Positions 13,501 to 22,248 of a stretch of DNA of 64,000 nucleotides are shown here, piece by piece. Under the pieces are notes generated by a model. The model did no database searches and had not been told where the DNA came from. It saw only the letters and a list, made by a program, of their open reading frames with translations. The stretch is from positions 3,782,001 to 3,846,000 of the forward strand of contig JAYJMM010000116.1 of assembly GCA_037349105.1 (NCBI GenBank), in the 5' to 3' direction. The DNA comes from Limnomonas spitsbergensis. Taxonomy: Eukaryota > Chlorophyta > Chlorophyceae > Chlamydomonadales. Made by a program: the position numbers and the translations under genes. Position 1 is the stretch's first letter. Every line of letters starts with the position of its first letter.

Positions 13501-15865
13501 AGGATCGAGCTTCGCTACGGGGAATGGCGAAGGATCACGCGACGGATGTCAAACAGTCGCGCGCGAGCGCGCGTTTTTTTATTTGCTGTTTTTTATTTGC
13601 AGCGCGCACCCCCCAAATAGTTGTTTGGGCACCTGACTGACACTCCGCGCACCGGCGATTTTTAAATTAATATAAGCGCGCAGCCATGTCCGCGCATCCC
13701 AATGATTAATTAGTTATGAGCGAAGTCTAAGGAGGTTCTACAGTAGGTGACGATCAACAACTGTGTGTGATGCAGCACACCGAAAGAACCATGAGGCGGT
13801 CAGCAGCAGCACAGGGGGGGGGGGGGGATAATCCACACTTCCACATAGTCGGCTGGGAGGCAGGGGACGATCGCCAGCCGTGAGCTATCCCACACCCCAG
13901 AAGCACCACCAGGCATGGCTCTCCGGCCACTGTCCAGCAGCCCCTGGTCCTGAACCCATACCGCCCACAAATCATTCCTGGGCATTGGTCATGATTGGTT
14001 CTTGGGGCATGGGTCATGATTGGTTCTTGGGGCATGGCCGCATTGGTCATGATTGCTCCTTGGGGCATGGCCGCATGGGTCGTGATTGATTCCCGGGGCA
14101 TGGGTCATGATTGGCCACCAGTCCTTCACAAAGCGCGTGTCCAGCCGGCCAAGTTCAGGACCCAAGGGTGTAAACACGAGTAAATTGCACTTGTGGTCCC
14201 TCTGTTCAAAACCTATTTGGTATGAGATCGAGGGAAAGGCAACAGTGCATCGATGATCTGGCAGCACACCTGTACCTTGCTGATCTGACAGCGCACCGGT
14301 ACATCCCTGATCTGGCAGCGCACCTGTACAACGCTGATCTGGCAGTGCACCTGTACATTCCTGATCTGGCAGCGCACCTGTACATCGCTGATCTGGCAGT
14401 GCACCTGCACATCGCTGATCTGGCAGTGCACCTGTACATCGCTGATCAGGCGGTGAACATGTCCATCACAGATCTAAAAACGCACCTGTACCTTGCTGAT
14501 CTGGCAGCGCACCTGAACATCGCTGATCTGGCAGCGTACCTGTACATCACTGATCTGGCAGTGCACCTTTACATCGCTGATCGGGCGGTGAACATGTCCA
14601 TCACAGATCTGGTAGCGCACCTGCTAATCACACATCCGACAGCACACCTGTACATCCCTGATCTGGCAGCATACCTGTACATCGCTGATCTGGTAGCGGC
14701 ACTCCGGAGAATCGTACAAGCCCAGCACACAGCGCTGCACATCGTCAGAGACCTGCAACACAGCAACAGAAAGGGTGAAAAGCGGCAGCTGCAAGGCATA
14801 TCATATATTCTGAGGCGCCATGCACTAGTTCTGTGAGCACGCATGGAAAACCTACGACCCGGGCCCGGAAATATGTTAGTATTAATGCCCTCCCTTCTTG
14901 CCGCTGTAGTCACTGTCATTTGGCGTCTTCACGATGCTGGCAAGCAGCTGCAGCAATCAACTGCCGTTCCCAGATTGTATGGAACTTGCATGCGGAGGAA
15001 GCTACATGGAGCTTAAGGAAGTACGTAGAGCTTAGGGAAGCTACATGAAGGAAGCTGCAAGGAGCTGAAGGAAGCTGCATGAGGCTGCATCTACCTTGAT
15101 GAGCACACCAGCTTCCGATGCATCGTGATAGCTTTGCAGCTCAGGGACGCTGTTCTCCAGCTGCGAGGGATTAAGTGGGCAGCGGAGATGAGGAGAGGAC
15201 GGTGGTCACAGGGGGAACGCCATTAATGAACATTCAACTCTCCAGTGCATAAGTGCGTCAATGTATGATCACCTTGACGATAGCTTTCAATTCAACACTC
15301 TTAGACTTCGCTTTCTTGGCCTTCGGGTCGGCGTCTTCCTTCCTGAGATATCAGCAGAGATGCTATTCATTCACCTGTTCAGGCAATCTCACAACTACGT
15401 GTTTGAAAACATTAATGACATGGTTGCTTTGACGTCATGCGTCATACGTCACGTCAAGGGGCGGGGTTCGGCAGGACGCACAGTTTAGCATGGCTTTATG
15501 GTCCATGCACCCCCCCACTCCAAAAAAAGCTGTGAGAGCATGCAGGTGCTCACTTGTCTTCCCCATTGCCTGAAGGCCTGAAAAAAGCATGGATGTCGTT
15601 TGGCCTTTCTAGAAGTGACTGCCACACAAGCTGCTTCACTTCATCAGGCAGGTGACTGTCAGTGCCGAAAACCTGGAGTCCTGCCTGCCTGGTCTCGACA
15701 AGCGTCCAAAGGTAGCTTATAGGGCATCCTGTAACAACAAAACGTTTTGTTTACAGATGGATTTCAGGGGCGCACAACAGAGGCTGCTAGAAAGCACGCA
15801 TACTACGTACCGTCTCGACCCTCAAGAGCAACCTCTTCAATTGCAGCAGAAACGAGGTCATCCAT
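1..15865 (-). CDS. GTF3C1: TFIIIC subunit 1 (GTF3C1-like, B-block binding), 3' end beyond window
   Basis: Largest subunit of RNA polymerase III factor TFIIIC, which binds the B box of tRNA genes in the nucleus. The start is ATG at 15865 (MDDLVSAAIEEVALEG, like the plant N-terminus). Exons, all phase-consistent: 15811-15865, 15554-15728, 15273-15342, 15095-15160, 14675-14752, 11223-11330, 10495-10638, 8113-8307, 6326-6515, 4919-5007, 3669-4373, 2764-3027 (713 residues so far). Residues about 135-200 hold the B-block winged helix (LGLYD, then GTIQSDLSRCLGV and RNFFYICK). Residues about 250-330 match the plant extended winged helix (LGYRMTQGHRDWRK, VTGKTVVCIRMLKDF). Residues 626-713 carry another (DRKSVNRLIETLERAGKLKR). 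Probable later exons are 1831 to about 1942 (LLMSDDVRLLRCFMRGLALAG), 1295-1348 and 236-384; the phase between the first two does not fit, so this part is unresolved. Intron 4374-4918 appears to use a GC donor. Family match is from memory of plant sequences. Confidence 0.85.
186..240 (-). repeat. Short tandem repeat at a 5' splice site (GTF3C1)
   Basis: Read on the minus strand, the exon ending at 236 (GTTGCCAG) is followed by GTGGGATGGGC, and this roughly 16-bp unit recurs three or four times downstream. The first copy is the presumed donor. A related piece lies near 40-56. Window edge limits what can be said. Confidence 0.5.
381..770 (-). repeat. Tandem copies of a 3' splice site plus exon start, with telomere-like sequence
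   Basis: Six copies spaced 75, 75, 72, 76 and 61 bp begin near 381, 456, 531, 603, 679 and 740. On the minus strand each reads CACTATGCAG or CACTGTGCAG, then ATCTCCAC and the next 15-30 bases of the exon that starts at 384. Between copies lies degenerate CCCTAAACCC-type (plant telomere-like) DNA. Only the copy nearest 384 continues into the full open exon (236-384). Confidence 0.75.
1341..1700 (-). repeat. Tandem copies of a 3' splice site plus exon start, with CAG triplet tracts
   Basis: The exon at 1295-1348 begins, on the minus strand, after CCACTGCCAG with GCGGAGGTCCTTTTGCTG. Near-copies (CTGTCAGGCGGAGGT and one CAGGCGTAGG) recur at about 1460, 1575 and 1685, each followed by a CTG/CAG triplet run of varying length and a shared upstream block. 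The period is about 115-120 bp. The CAG run at 1541-1573 is the longest. Confidence 0.7.
3077..3275. mobile_element. MITE-like element, copy 1 (GTF3C1 intron)
   Basis: About 190-200 bp with terminal inverted repeats: the left end reads GTACCGTAGATTTGC followed by TTTGCCTTCCCTC, and the right end carries the reverse complement in diverged form (GAGGAAGGCGAATCAAAT). Internal blocks GTTGAGG, ATTATCAAT, CCAGT and TTTGCCCTAAGGGCAG are shared with copies at 26532 and 62659. There is no coding capacity. It lies in the intron 3028-3668. Confidence 0.75.
4838..4918 (-). repeat. Tandem copies of a 5' splice site (GTF3C1)
   Basis: Immediately after the exon ending at 4919, the minus strand carries three copies of a roughly 37-bp unit containing GCAGGTGGCAGGCCCC. 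The first overlaps the deduced donor (CAG then GCAGGT). Each copy also offers a GT donor at CAG/GTGGCAGG, so the true site may shift; only the GC site keeps reading frame with the exon starting at 4373. Confidence 0.65.
5040..5440. repeat. Minisatellite of about 50-57 bp in a GTF3C1 intron
   Basis: Seven or eight units share GAAAGAGTGATGTGAG, CTGCCAGGTCACATCC and CTCGTAATAC. The array begins about 35 bp upstream (in gene sense) of the 3' splice site at 5007. Each unit has a minus-strand GACCTGGCAG that resembles an acceptor, but using it would shift the frame. Confidence 0.7.
5880..6330 (-). repeat. Tandem copies of an exon end and 5' splice site (GTF3C1)
   Basis: The exon 6326-6515 ends on the minus strand in acidic codons and GAGGAGGAAG before GTAGGGGATGG. 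This junction recurs about eight times in 54-60-bp units down to 5880, almost every copy keeping GAGGAAG/GTAGGGGATGG. The first donor keeps phase with the exon at 5007. The downstream units stay open, giving a misleading repetitive C-terminal reading (EEEGRGWLCG). Confidence 0.75.
6515..7265 (-). repeat. About five further copies of a 3' splice site plus exon start (GTF3C1)
   Basis: The exon 6326-6515 begins after TTGTTGTGCGCAG. Upstream in gene sense, copies near 6640, 6840, 6970, 7110 and 7250 repeat GTTGTGCGCAG followed by exon-like codons reading LHLQTAGCVDSFLTRLTG, compared with HHLQTAGCIESFFARVTG in the intact exon. Units are about 130-150 bp and the intervening intron part is also shared. 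Stops or missing donors appear soon after, so these look like partial duplicate exons. Confidence 0.75.
8320..10200. repeat. Long CA-rich minisatellite (about 60-66-bp unit) in a GTF3C1 intron
   Basis: About 28 units with consensus pieces CATTAGGAAGGGGAGCAGG, CACACACGTCCACACATTC and ACACATCCACACACACACAC. The array ends about 15 bp upstream (gene sense) of the acceptor before the exon starting at 8307, whose TG-rich pyrimidine tract resembles the unit. CATGTATT and CATGCATT variants alternate, implying higher-order duplication. Simpler CA-rich units continue to 10460. Confidence 0.9.
10582..10790 (-). repeat. Partial duplication of a GTF3C1 exon start
   Basis: The exon 10495-10638 starts TGCCTGGAGGAGCGC on the minus strand. 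About 150 bp upstream in gene sense (10733-10785) a diverged copy reads TGCCCGGAGGAGCGC and continues through GTGGTCAAGACCCCG. In the copy the preceding CAG has become CAT, so the acceptor looks dead. The TAGGGGGCAGTGAGAACA-type spacer between them is itself duplicated. Confidence 0.75.
11045..11190 (+). repeat. Dispersed 130-bp element, copy A
   Basis: Shared blocks, in order: GCTGGTCAGCCAC, GATGGGGACCAAAC, GGCCTACGGCCAGTGGC, GCTGCACCAGGCC, GTAGGCCATA and CGTAGCTGA. Other copies sit near 24405, 30470, 32755 and 60245, with probable reverse copies near 61795 and 57690. Non-coding; it could be a SINE or a MITE. No poly(A) or RNA polymerase III promoter was confirmed. Confidence 0.55.
11331..14674 (-). 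other. Large GTF3C1 intron (3.3 kb)
   Basis: No exon is supported here: the two flanking exons join in phase to give LGLYDSPECRYQISDVQ directly before MECLERIARSRHAG, matching the plant order around the B-block. The intron holds AT-rich sequence, long homopolymer G/C runs (12615, 13065-13115, 13195, 13815), a GCGCAGC-rich stretch (13245-13320), a 25-bp repeat (13985-14125) and the 27-bp array at 14240-14720. Confidence 0.75.
13985..14125. repeat. Tandem repeat of about 24-33 bp (GTF3C1 intron)
   Basis: Five units share GGGCATGGGTCATGATTGG, with GGGCATGGCCGCAT variants. The array lies inside the 3.3-kb intron, just downstream in gene sense of the 27-bp array. Confidence 0.75.
14240..14720 (-). 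repeat. 27-bp minisatellite built from an exon-intron junction (GTF3C1)
   Basis: The exon 14675-14752 ends on the minus strand ATCAGCGATGTACAG before GTATGC. The array repeats GTGCGCTGCCAGATCAGCG and ATGTACAG about 17 times, each unit carrying a CAG/GTGCGC or CAG/GTATGC donor. In gene sense the units encode QISDVQVRC in frame with the exon for several copies, then hit an in-frame TAG near 14485. The first donor keeps phase with the exon at 11330. Confidence 0.85.
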
Positions 15866-16086
15866 GGAGATTATCTTGCTGCATGCCAGGCTCTGGGACT
15901 CGGTTTCGTTTCGACGAATTTGTTCTTCGTCGTCACCGAGCGAGCAGACACTCAAAAGGGTTTTCAGGTTTCGGATCTGGTGCTGATGAGGAGCACCGTG
16001 TGCGTGCGCCACCCATCGAAGATCTATCCTGAGCGACGTTCTACGTCGGTGACATTTCTTATCCTGTCGTGGAGGGAGCAGGGGTC
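15866..16086. promoter_or_regulatory. Presumed bidirectional promoter, GTF3C1 / RS-rich gene
   Basis: Only 221 bp separate the two divergent start codons (GTF3C1 at 15865 minus; RS-rich protein at 16087 plus). The stretch is moderately AT-rich with GTTTCGTTTCGACGAATTTG and CGTTCTACGTCGGTGACATT. No clear TATA box is seen. A promoter role is inferred from geometry only. Confidence 0.5.
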
Positions 16087-19000
16087 ATGCCGCCCCGTTT
16101 GCCGCCCTACATCATTTGTCAACCTGGCCATCCGCATCCGCACCCAATACCGGATGACGAAATCGTGCTATACGCCCAGGATTTCCAGCAAGAAACCTAT
16201 GTCAATGTGAGAGCATCTTCACATCCATGACACCCCTCCTGGCAAGCAAGTCCCTCTCCTCGTCCTAACCGCATTCCCTCTTGCATGGGTGTGATTGCAT
16301 TGTCCTGCCGCAGGCGCCTGATCTGAGAATGCCCCCACAGCGATACCCTGATCAGTTCCATGGGCAGCCGGGCACGGCACCGTATTTCTCCCCCAGACTA
16401 GCTCCCTTGCAACGGGGTCCGCCTCCGCACAGACTGCGCCCACCCAATGTACATGGAGATCACTTGATAGTCGAGGATCGGCAGGGCTACCCCAATTGTC
16501 CCATGCCATTCGGGCCTATGGTACGACATAACTCCCAGACGCCCCCTCACTCAAACGGCTCTCAGCCGCCCCCCACCCTCAACCCAGCGCCACTTGCCTG
16601 GCCGGCCGCCATCCTGGGGGACTACAATCCACCCCCTACCCTCAATCCAGCGCCCCCCGCCTGGCCGGCCGCCAGCCCCGTTGATTACAATCCAGGGGAA
16701 TACCCTGCAATCTACCAGTACGGCATCCCATCCCCCCGAACAAGGCCTTTTGTTGCGGAGAATGCCGCCCCTCAAACAAGGACCTTGGTCGCGGACGATG
16801 CCAGCGAAAGCTGCTTTCCGCCCGGCTTTGCGATTCACAGAGAAGGCACTCCGGATCGCAACCAAGAGGACAGGGATGCCAGCCAAGGCGCCCCTCTGCG
16901 CCCCGCCGAGGATCCCCGGGCGCCGTACCCTCGGCAGCCCTCCCAGGAGGGCCCCCCCCGCAGCGTCAGGAACAACAGGCTTGTGGGCGACCCTGAGCCC
17001 TCCAACCGAGGCCGTGTGCCTGGGTCGAGAGATCAGCAGTGGCCCGAAGCAAGCGGCGTACCGCATAGGCCACCAGATCTGAGCAGACCTTCCACAGACC
17101 GGCTCAGAGGGGATTCGTCGGTGCCCAGGCCTCGCTCCCCTGCAGGAAGCCACCAGGCTGCACCCCACTGGGTGGACAGCAGATCTGCCCCTCCAGGCAG
17201 CAGCCTCGGCGCCGCAACTGACAAAACCTCCGCCAGGCAGCCTGCAGATCAGCGGGAGGCGTCGCAGGGCCGCAGCTCGCGGAGAGGCTCGAAATCCCGC
17301 TCCCGCTCGCCCGCAGGCGGTCGTCAGCACTTTAAGAAGCCGCCGTTCAGCAGCCAAGCTGCGAAAGGGAGGCTAGACCGATTGCACCGCTCGCGTTCGC
17401 CTGGCCGTCACCACAGCTCGCACGGCGGGCGAGCACGGGGGTCCAGAAGTCGCAGCCGCAGCCCGACCCGGAGGAGTGCTCACAGGTCTCAGCGGAGCCG
17501 CAGCCCTGTGAGGAGCCACCCATCCAGCCGCACCAGCCCGAGGCGTCGGGGCCTGAGCCCACGGCGCAGCCGCAGCCCTAGGAGGGAGCGTGACGGCCGG
17601 GGGGAGGACGTCCAGCGCAGGGAGCCCGTCCGCATGCGTGACGACCGAGGGGCGAGGGAGAGGGGGCCGAGGTCTGCTGGGCCTGCCTCCAGCAAAGCAG
17701 GTTCTGACCCGATGGAAACGGATGCCGGCTGGGGCAAGGACTTGGACCCCGACCTGTTCTGGGCTGAGGAAGACGGTGCAGCGGAGCGGGACGCGAATGC
17801 CGCTGCTGCAGATGATGCCCAGTTCCAGGGCCAGGCTTGGGCAGCAGGGGGCGGCCTGGGGGTCGGCCCGCGTCCTGGCTCTGGGATGGACAGCTGGTTG
17901 TCTGAGGGTGCGGGGGGGCCGTCCAAAGCTGAGCAGCTTGCCTCTCAAAGCGGCCAGCACGACGTCAATGTGATAGACCCCTACGTGCTCTCTCTGTTCC
18001 ACGAGCGCAGGGCGGCGGCAGGCATGGGAGCAGCGGGCCCTGACGGGAGGCACCTGTCCCCGCTCCAGCTGCAGACCTCTGAGATGGAGGCTATCAGCCT
18101 GCTCGCCAACCTCCCCCCTGCGCTGCTAGCACAGCTGGCCTTGTCCCAGGCTTCTCTGCCTCCCCTGTCAGGTGGCTTCCAGCAGGCGCAGGGGCAGCAG
18201 CGACCGGAAATGTCCTCGCTGGTTGCAGGTGCGGCGCCGTTTCAATCTGAGGTCTCGGTGCCGCAAGCACATCTCAGCGTGAACCTGAGACCCAAGCCAA
18301 CCTTCCCCCGGGTATCCCTCCCGGGTCTGTCCCTAGATGAAGATGTCGATTCGCCACGAGACTCGGTAGGTGCCTGCCATGAGTGCCAACTTATGGCAGT
18401 TGTTATAGGGTGGCTCTGTCATGGGCTACCAGAGTACATTGGTGGGCGTCTGCATACCGGAATTAGGATGTTAGAGTTGTAAGGTATTAGAACCAGAGCC
18501 CAGTCCAGGCTTTCAGGCTTGAAGCTGTTAACCCTGATCATATCTATGCCTCATGCCACCTTCAAGAGTATTCTGTTGGTGCTCTGTATGAACTCATGGG
18601 TGTCTGCATTCCAATGCCACCTCCTCCGACACAACTGTCCCTTTCCACCAGGCGGGTGGTGAGATGCGGGCCTGCCTGCGCCTGCTGCTGGTCCGCCTCT
18701 GCGAAGCCATGATCCAGCGGGCGGGAGGGCAGGAGCCTGTCCCGGCCGAGTACGGCTTGCCGCTCAAGTGCCTCACGCAGGAGTACGACGGCGCGTTTGG
18801 CCACTGGACTAAGGCGCCGCTTCGCTTTGAGGTGGCTTGCCCGGGGAGCCATACGCTCCGCGAGGCAGTCGAGAGGGTGGGCGAGGGCGTCGCCTACGTG
18901 CGGCTGATCCCCACGCTTAAGATCCAGGAGGGAGTGCAGCCACCTGTGGGAGGGGACCCAGCCGCTGTGCCGGCCAGCGTAGTCGTGAGCGAGATCGTGG

Positions 19001-20519
19001 TGCTGCCAGTCATGGGTCTGTCTGCAACTCTGCACCAGCACTTGAGCGACGCCATTAGCCAGGTCAGTGCTGGCTGAGCTGTGTAAGCGGCCTGACATGG
19101 TTGCCTCCCACAATTGTTTCTGCACATTGTTGCCTGAATTATTTATGATTTTTTCTGGATTTCTAGATTTCTGGAAGAGCGCTACAACAGGATAGCGCTA
19201 CCCCCATGCTGAATTTCTGAATTGTTTCAGAAGTGCTTCTGCACATCGTTGCCTGAATTGTTGCCTGAAGACCCATGGAAGGGCCTTCCTGCCTCGTGAC
19301 ACACTTTCCCGGCAGCCCTCCCCCGCCATACCCTTCACTCAAAGCCCTTCACTCTCATAAATCTCACCTCCCCGCCATACCCTTCCCTCTCAGAACCCTT
19401 CTCTATCATAGCCCTCACCTCCTTGCTTCTGTCTTTTGTTTTCTTGTTTGCGTCAGTGCCAACCTCACAGAGATAAAAGGAGGAGGTTGGAGGAGGCTAA
19501 GCGGGCGGCCGAAGCCATGAAGGTGGGAATGTATACCTTGTGACGTGACCCGGGTCTCCCCAATATGTTCTACTGGCCTCGCGCAGTTGCGCCCTGGGCA
19601 TGGTGGTGCCGTTTGAGCCCTGGGACATCACACTAGTGACGTCACACCAGTGACACCACACCAGTGCAATTATGTGGTTCAGAAGCATCTTAGCCTTACT
19701 TCTGTCCCGAAATTGTGTTGGGAACTGCAGCAGCACTTGACCCTCTGCATCCTGCAATCGCGTGGAGCGGTGCAGCAGTGCTGGACATTCCTATCTGATG
19801 TTTCAAAACATGCTCTGCAGGTGTCGAACATATCACCAGCAGCAGCTGTGCCGTTGGGGCAGATAGAAGAGGTAGTTATCCCCGAGAGCGGCGGCCGCAG
19901 TCGGAGCCATGTGACCCTGGGGCGCACCTCCAGCACACGGCCTGTACTGGGGCACGGTCCATCCACATCTGATGTAGGGCTGAGCATGCCCCCTCAGAAG
20001 GTCATTGCCAGGCTGAAGGGCCTGCTCCGGCTGATGTTCATAGAGGAGGGGCGCAAGCTGAACGGCAAGCTAGACGACGTGTTCATCACTGTGGAGGCGG
20101 TAAGGCTTCGGTTTGATGCTGCGCTGAGGGGCCAGTGCAAGTCGGAGGAGGCCACGGCAGGGCTGGGTTACCACACCTGGGTCGCCCTCCTGCGCGGGAC
20201 GATGAGGGATGTGGCAGAGGTCGAGGATGATGTGTGCGTTAATGATCAAGGCCAGCCTGAGGCAGTCGTTCGGCCCTCAGGGATGTTTCTGAATGAGCCC
20301 TGCACAAGACCGGACTTCCTGGTGGGGCTGCACGGCAGCTCTGGCCCAGTGACCGAGCCAGAGAAGGCAGCTGTAGCGGTGCCCCAGGTTTTCCAGGATC
20401 CAGAGGGAGGTGCGCCGCAAGCGGGGTGGCGTGATGAACCAGCTGCGCCTGCCGCCAGAGGTGGTGATGACGGCAGAGATGAATGCCCACACACGACCTC
20501 GGTCTATGCTGAGTATTGA
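16087..20519 (+). CDS. Arginine/serine-rich nuclear protein of unknown function
   Basis: Unrecognised 1115-residue product. Exons 16087-16206, 16314-18365, 18652-19062, 19457-19522 and 19821-20519 all join in phase 0. Residues 1-330 are proline-rich with two near-identical stretches (PPTLNPAPLAWPA, PPTLNPAPPAWPA). Residues about 340-500 form an RS domain (SRRGSKSRSRSP, RSRSRSPTRRSAH, SPRRSRSPRRERD) as in splicing and nuclear-speckle proteins. An acidic, glutamine-rich part follows. Residues about 725-860 look folded (MRACLRLLLVRLCEAMI, LPLKCLTQEYDGAFGHW), then a basic charged helix (HRDKRRRLEEAKRAAEAMK) and a last domain (VIARLKGLLRLMFIEEGRKL). A role in pre-mRNA processing is inferred from the RS domain alone. 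It starts 222 bp from the divergent GTF3C1 start. Confidence 0.72.
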
Positions 20520-22248
20520 AAGGGCGAATTGGTGGTTATGACAGATGTGTTTCGAGGAAGAAACATGCTGGTACATGAGGATTAGAAGGTAGAGGTTAGT
20601 GTCCTGTAGTCATATGGGAGGGAAAGACTTCCTATTGGAAGAAACCGAAAGATGCCTGAAGCTAGGATAGGGTCAACTGTTTGGCCAGTTCAAAATCGGA
20701 CAGTGGGATGCTTTTGTAATGATGCAGTCTTGAAGACGCGGACATGCATTTTTTCAAATGATAAGAATCGTAAGATCCTGCTGGCTGAACACGTTATGAC
20801 GGCGTTTGGTTGGCCGCGTACTCAATACATCCACCAATATGCAGCGAATGTTGCAAGCAGGGGTTGCAAGCTTGGTACCTTGTTTAAGCTTGGTCATTGC
20901 TCTGGTCAATGATGGATGTTACATCCACCAATGCCCACTCTCCTCACTCATATCTTTGAGTTGCCACACCTTTCTTTGCCCTCTCAACCTCACATATCAG
21001 TCACACCGGTGCATGCGCGAGTGGGAGGTCCTGGCGTTTGGGGGGGAATGTGGTTTACCTTTTTGAGGGCTGCAGAGGGGCTGTGGAATCAGACTTCTTT
21101 TTTAGGTGTGGTCTTTTTCTTTCTTGCTTTCTTCTCTTTCGTTTTCTACCGGAAAGTTGAGCGCCAACGCGTCCAGGCCTTGTTGAGCAGGGCCCAAGGG
21201 TGTAACGTCATGGACCCTCCACACCCCCTGTCACCCCTCCCGTCCAAACACGTCCTGTCGTCCACCCAAACACTACTGGTGCCGGTATTATAATTTACAC
21301 CCGCTACACCTGCTCTACAGTAGCCTGACTATTCTTATTCGAACTTGCCCACTCTCACTAACATGCCAAACCTACCCATCCTCGACTCTCTAATCGTCCC
21401 CATGACATGCTATTCAAATATGCCCATTTCTGTCACACCAAGTTCTCGTCCACCCGGTTGGAAGTGTGACTTCGTGGGGCAGTCGTAAGAGTCTTGGGAG
21501 ACTCTTTTTCTTATTCTTACGTCTAAAACTGCCACACTTGAAGTCGACCACGTCACATCATAACATTTCGCATGCATACCTGCCCACCCCTTTTGTTATT
21601 ACAACTGACCGTGTCAATAGTATGAGGCATGCATGCCGTATGGGACTGGATATTCTTATCATTTGGTGGAGGATCATGAGTCCCCTCTGGGTATGTAGGC
21701 CATGTGCTGGGGGGCAAGGGTGAGGAGGTTCAGCACCCAGACCTTGAGCAATGCCCTGAACAGATGGAGAGCTGAGGAGTCCATGAGGACGTCGAGGGCC
21801 GAGAAGTCCACGTGCAGGTGTGAAGCATGGGCTCGTTTTGTTTGCTGTGCTACTGAATTGTAGCTTTGCTGCTGTGCAACAAACCAGAGATCTCTGCAAT
21901 AAACTGAACGTCACACCGACTTTGCTGAATTGTAGCTGAAACGCCTAGAAATCAGTAGGGTTGATGAACATGTAGGGTTCAGGATTATGCAAACATAACG
22001 TGACCCAATACGAGCCTATGAATGGGCTGGTGTGCATGAAACACACCTGCCAAATTGCATGGCTTGGCTAGATAGAGCAAGCTTGGGGCGGGGGACAAAA
22101 AAAAACCTTACCGGCCATACATTCTTTGCTCCGAACCACTAGACCCCCTGATCAGTAACACTTGGCTGCTCAGCGAGCTTCATCGCTGCCCGTGTCAGGT
22201 GTCTAGGTCCCAACATCGACGACATTCGACCAGATCTTCGCGGGCGAA
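20520..22248. other. Intergenic, no gene seen
   Basis: Holds the presumed 3' UTR of the RS-rich gene and the 5' region of the transporter. A block at 21184 (GAGCAGGGCCCAAGGGTGT, then AACGTCA) recurs diverged at 29656. Short open frames show no recognisable protein and no splice-compatible continuation. Confidence 0.5.

Noticed and set aside
14100..14205. Possible GTF3C1 exon reading NLLVFTPLGPELGRLDTRF
   Set aside because: The exons at 14675 and 11330 join in phase 0 with the sequence order of plant homologues and leave no room for it.
16551..17357. 268-codon minus-strand open frame
   Set aside because: Antisense shadow of the GC-rich main exon of the RS-rich gene.
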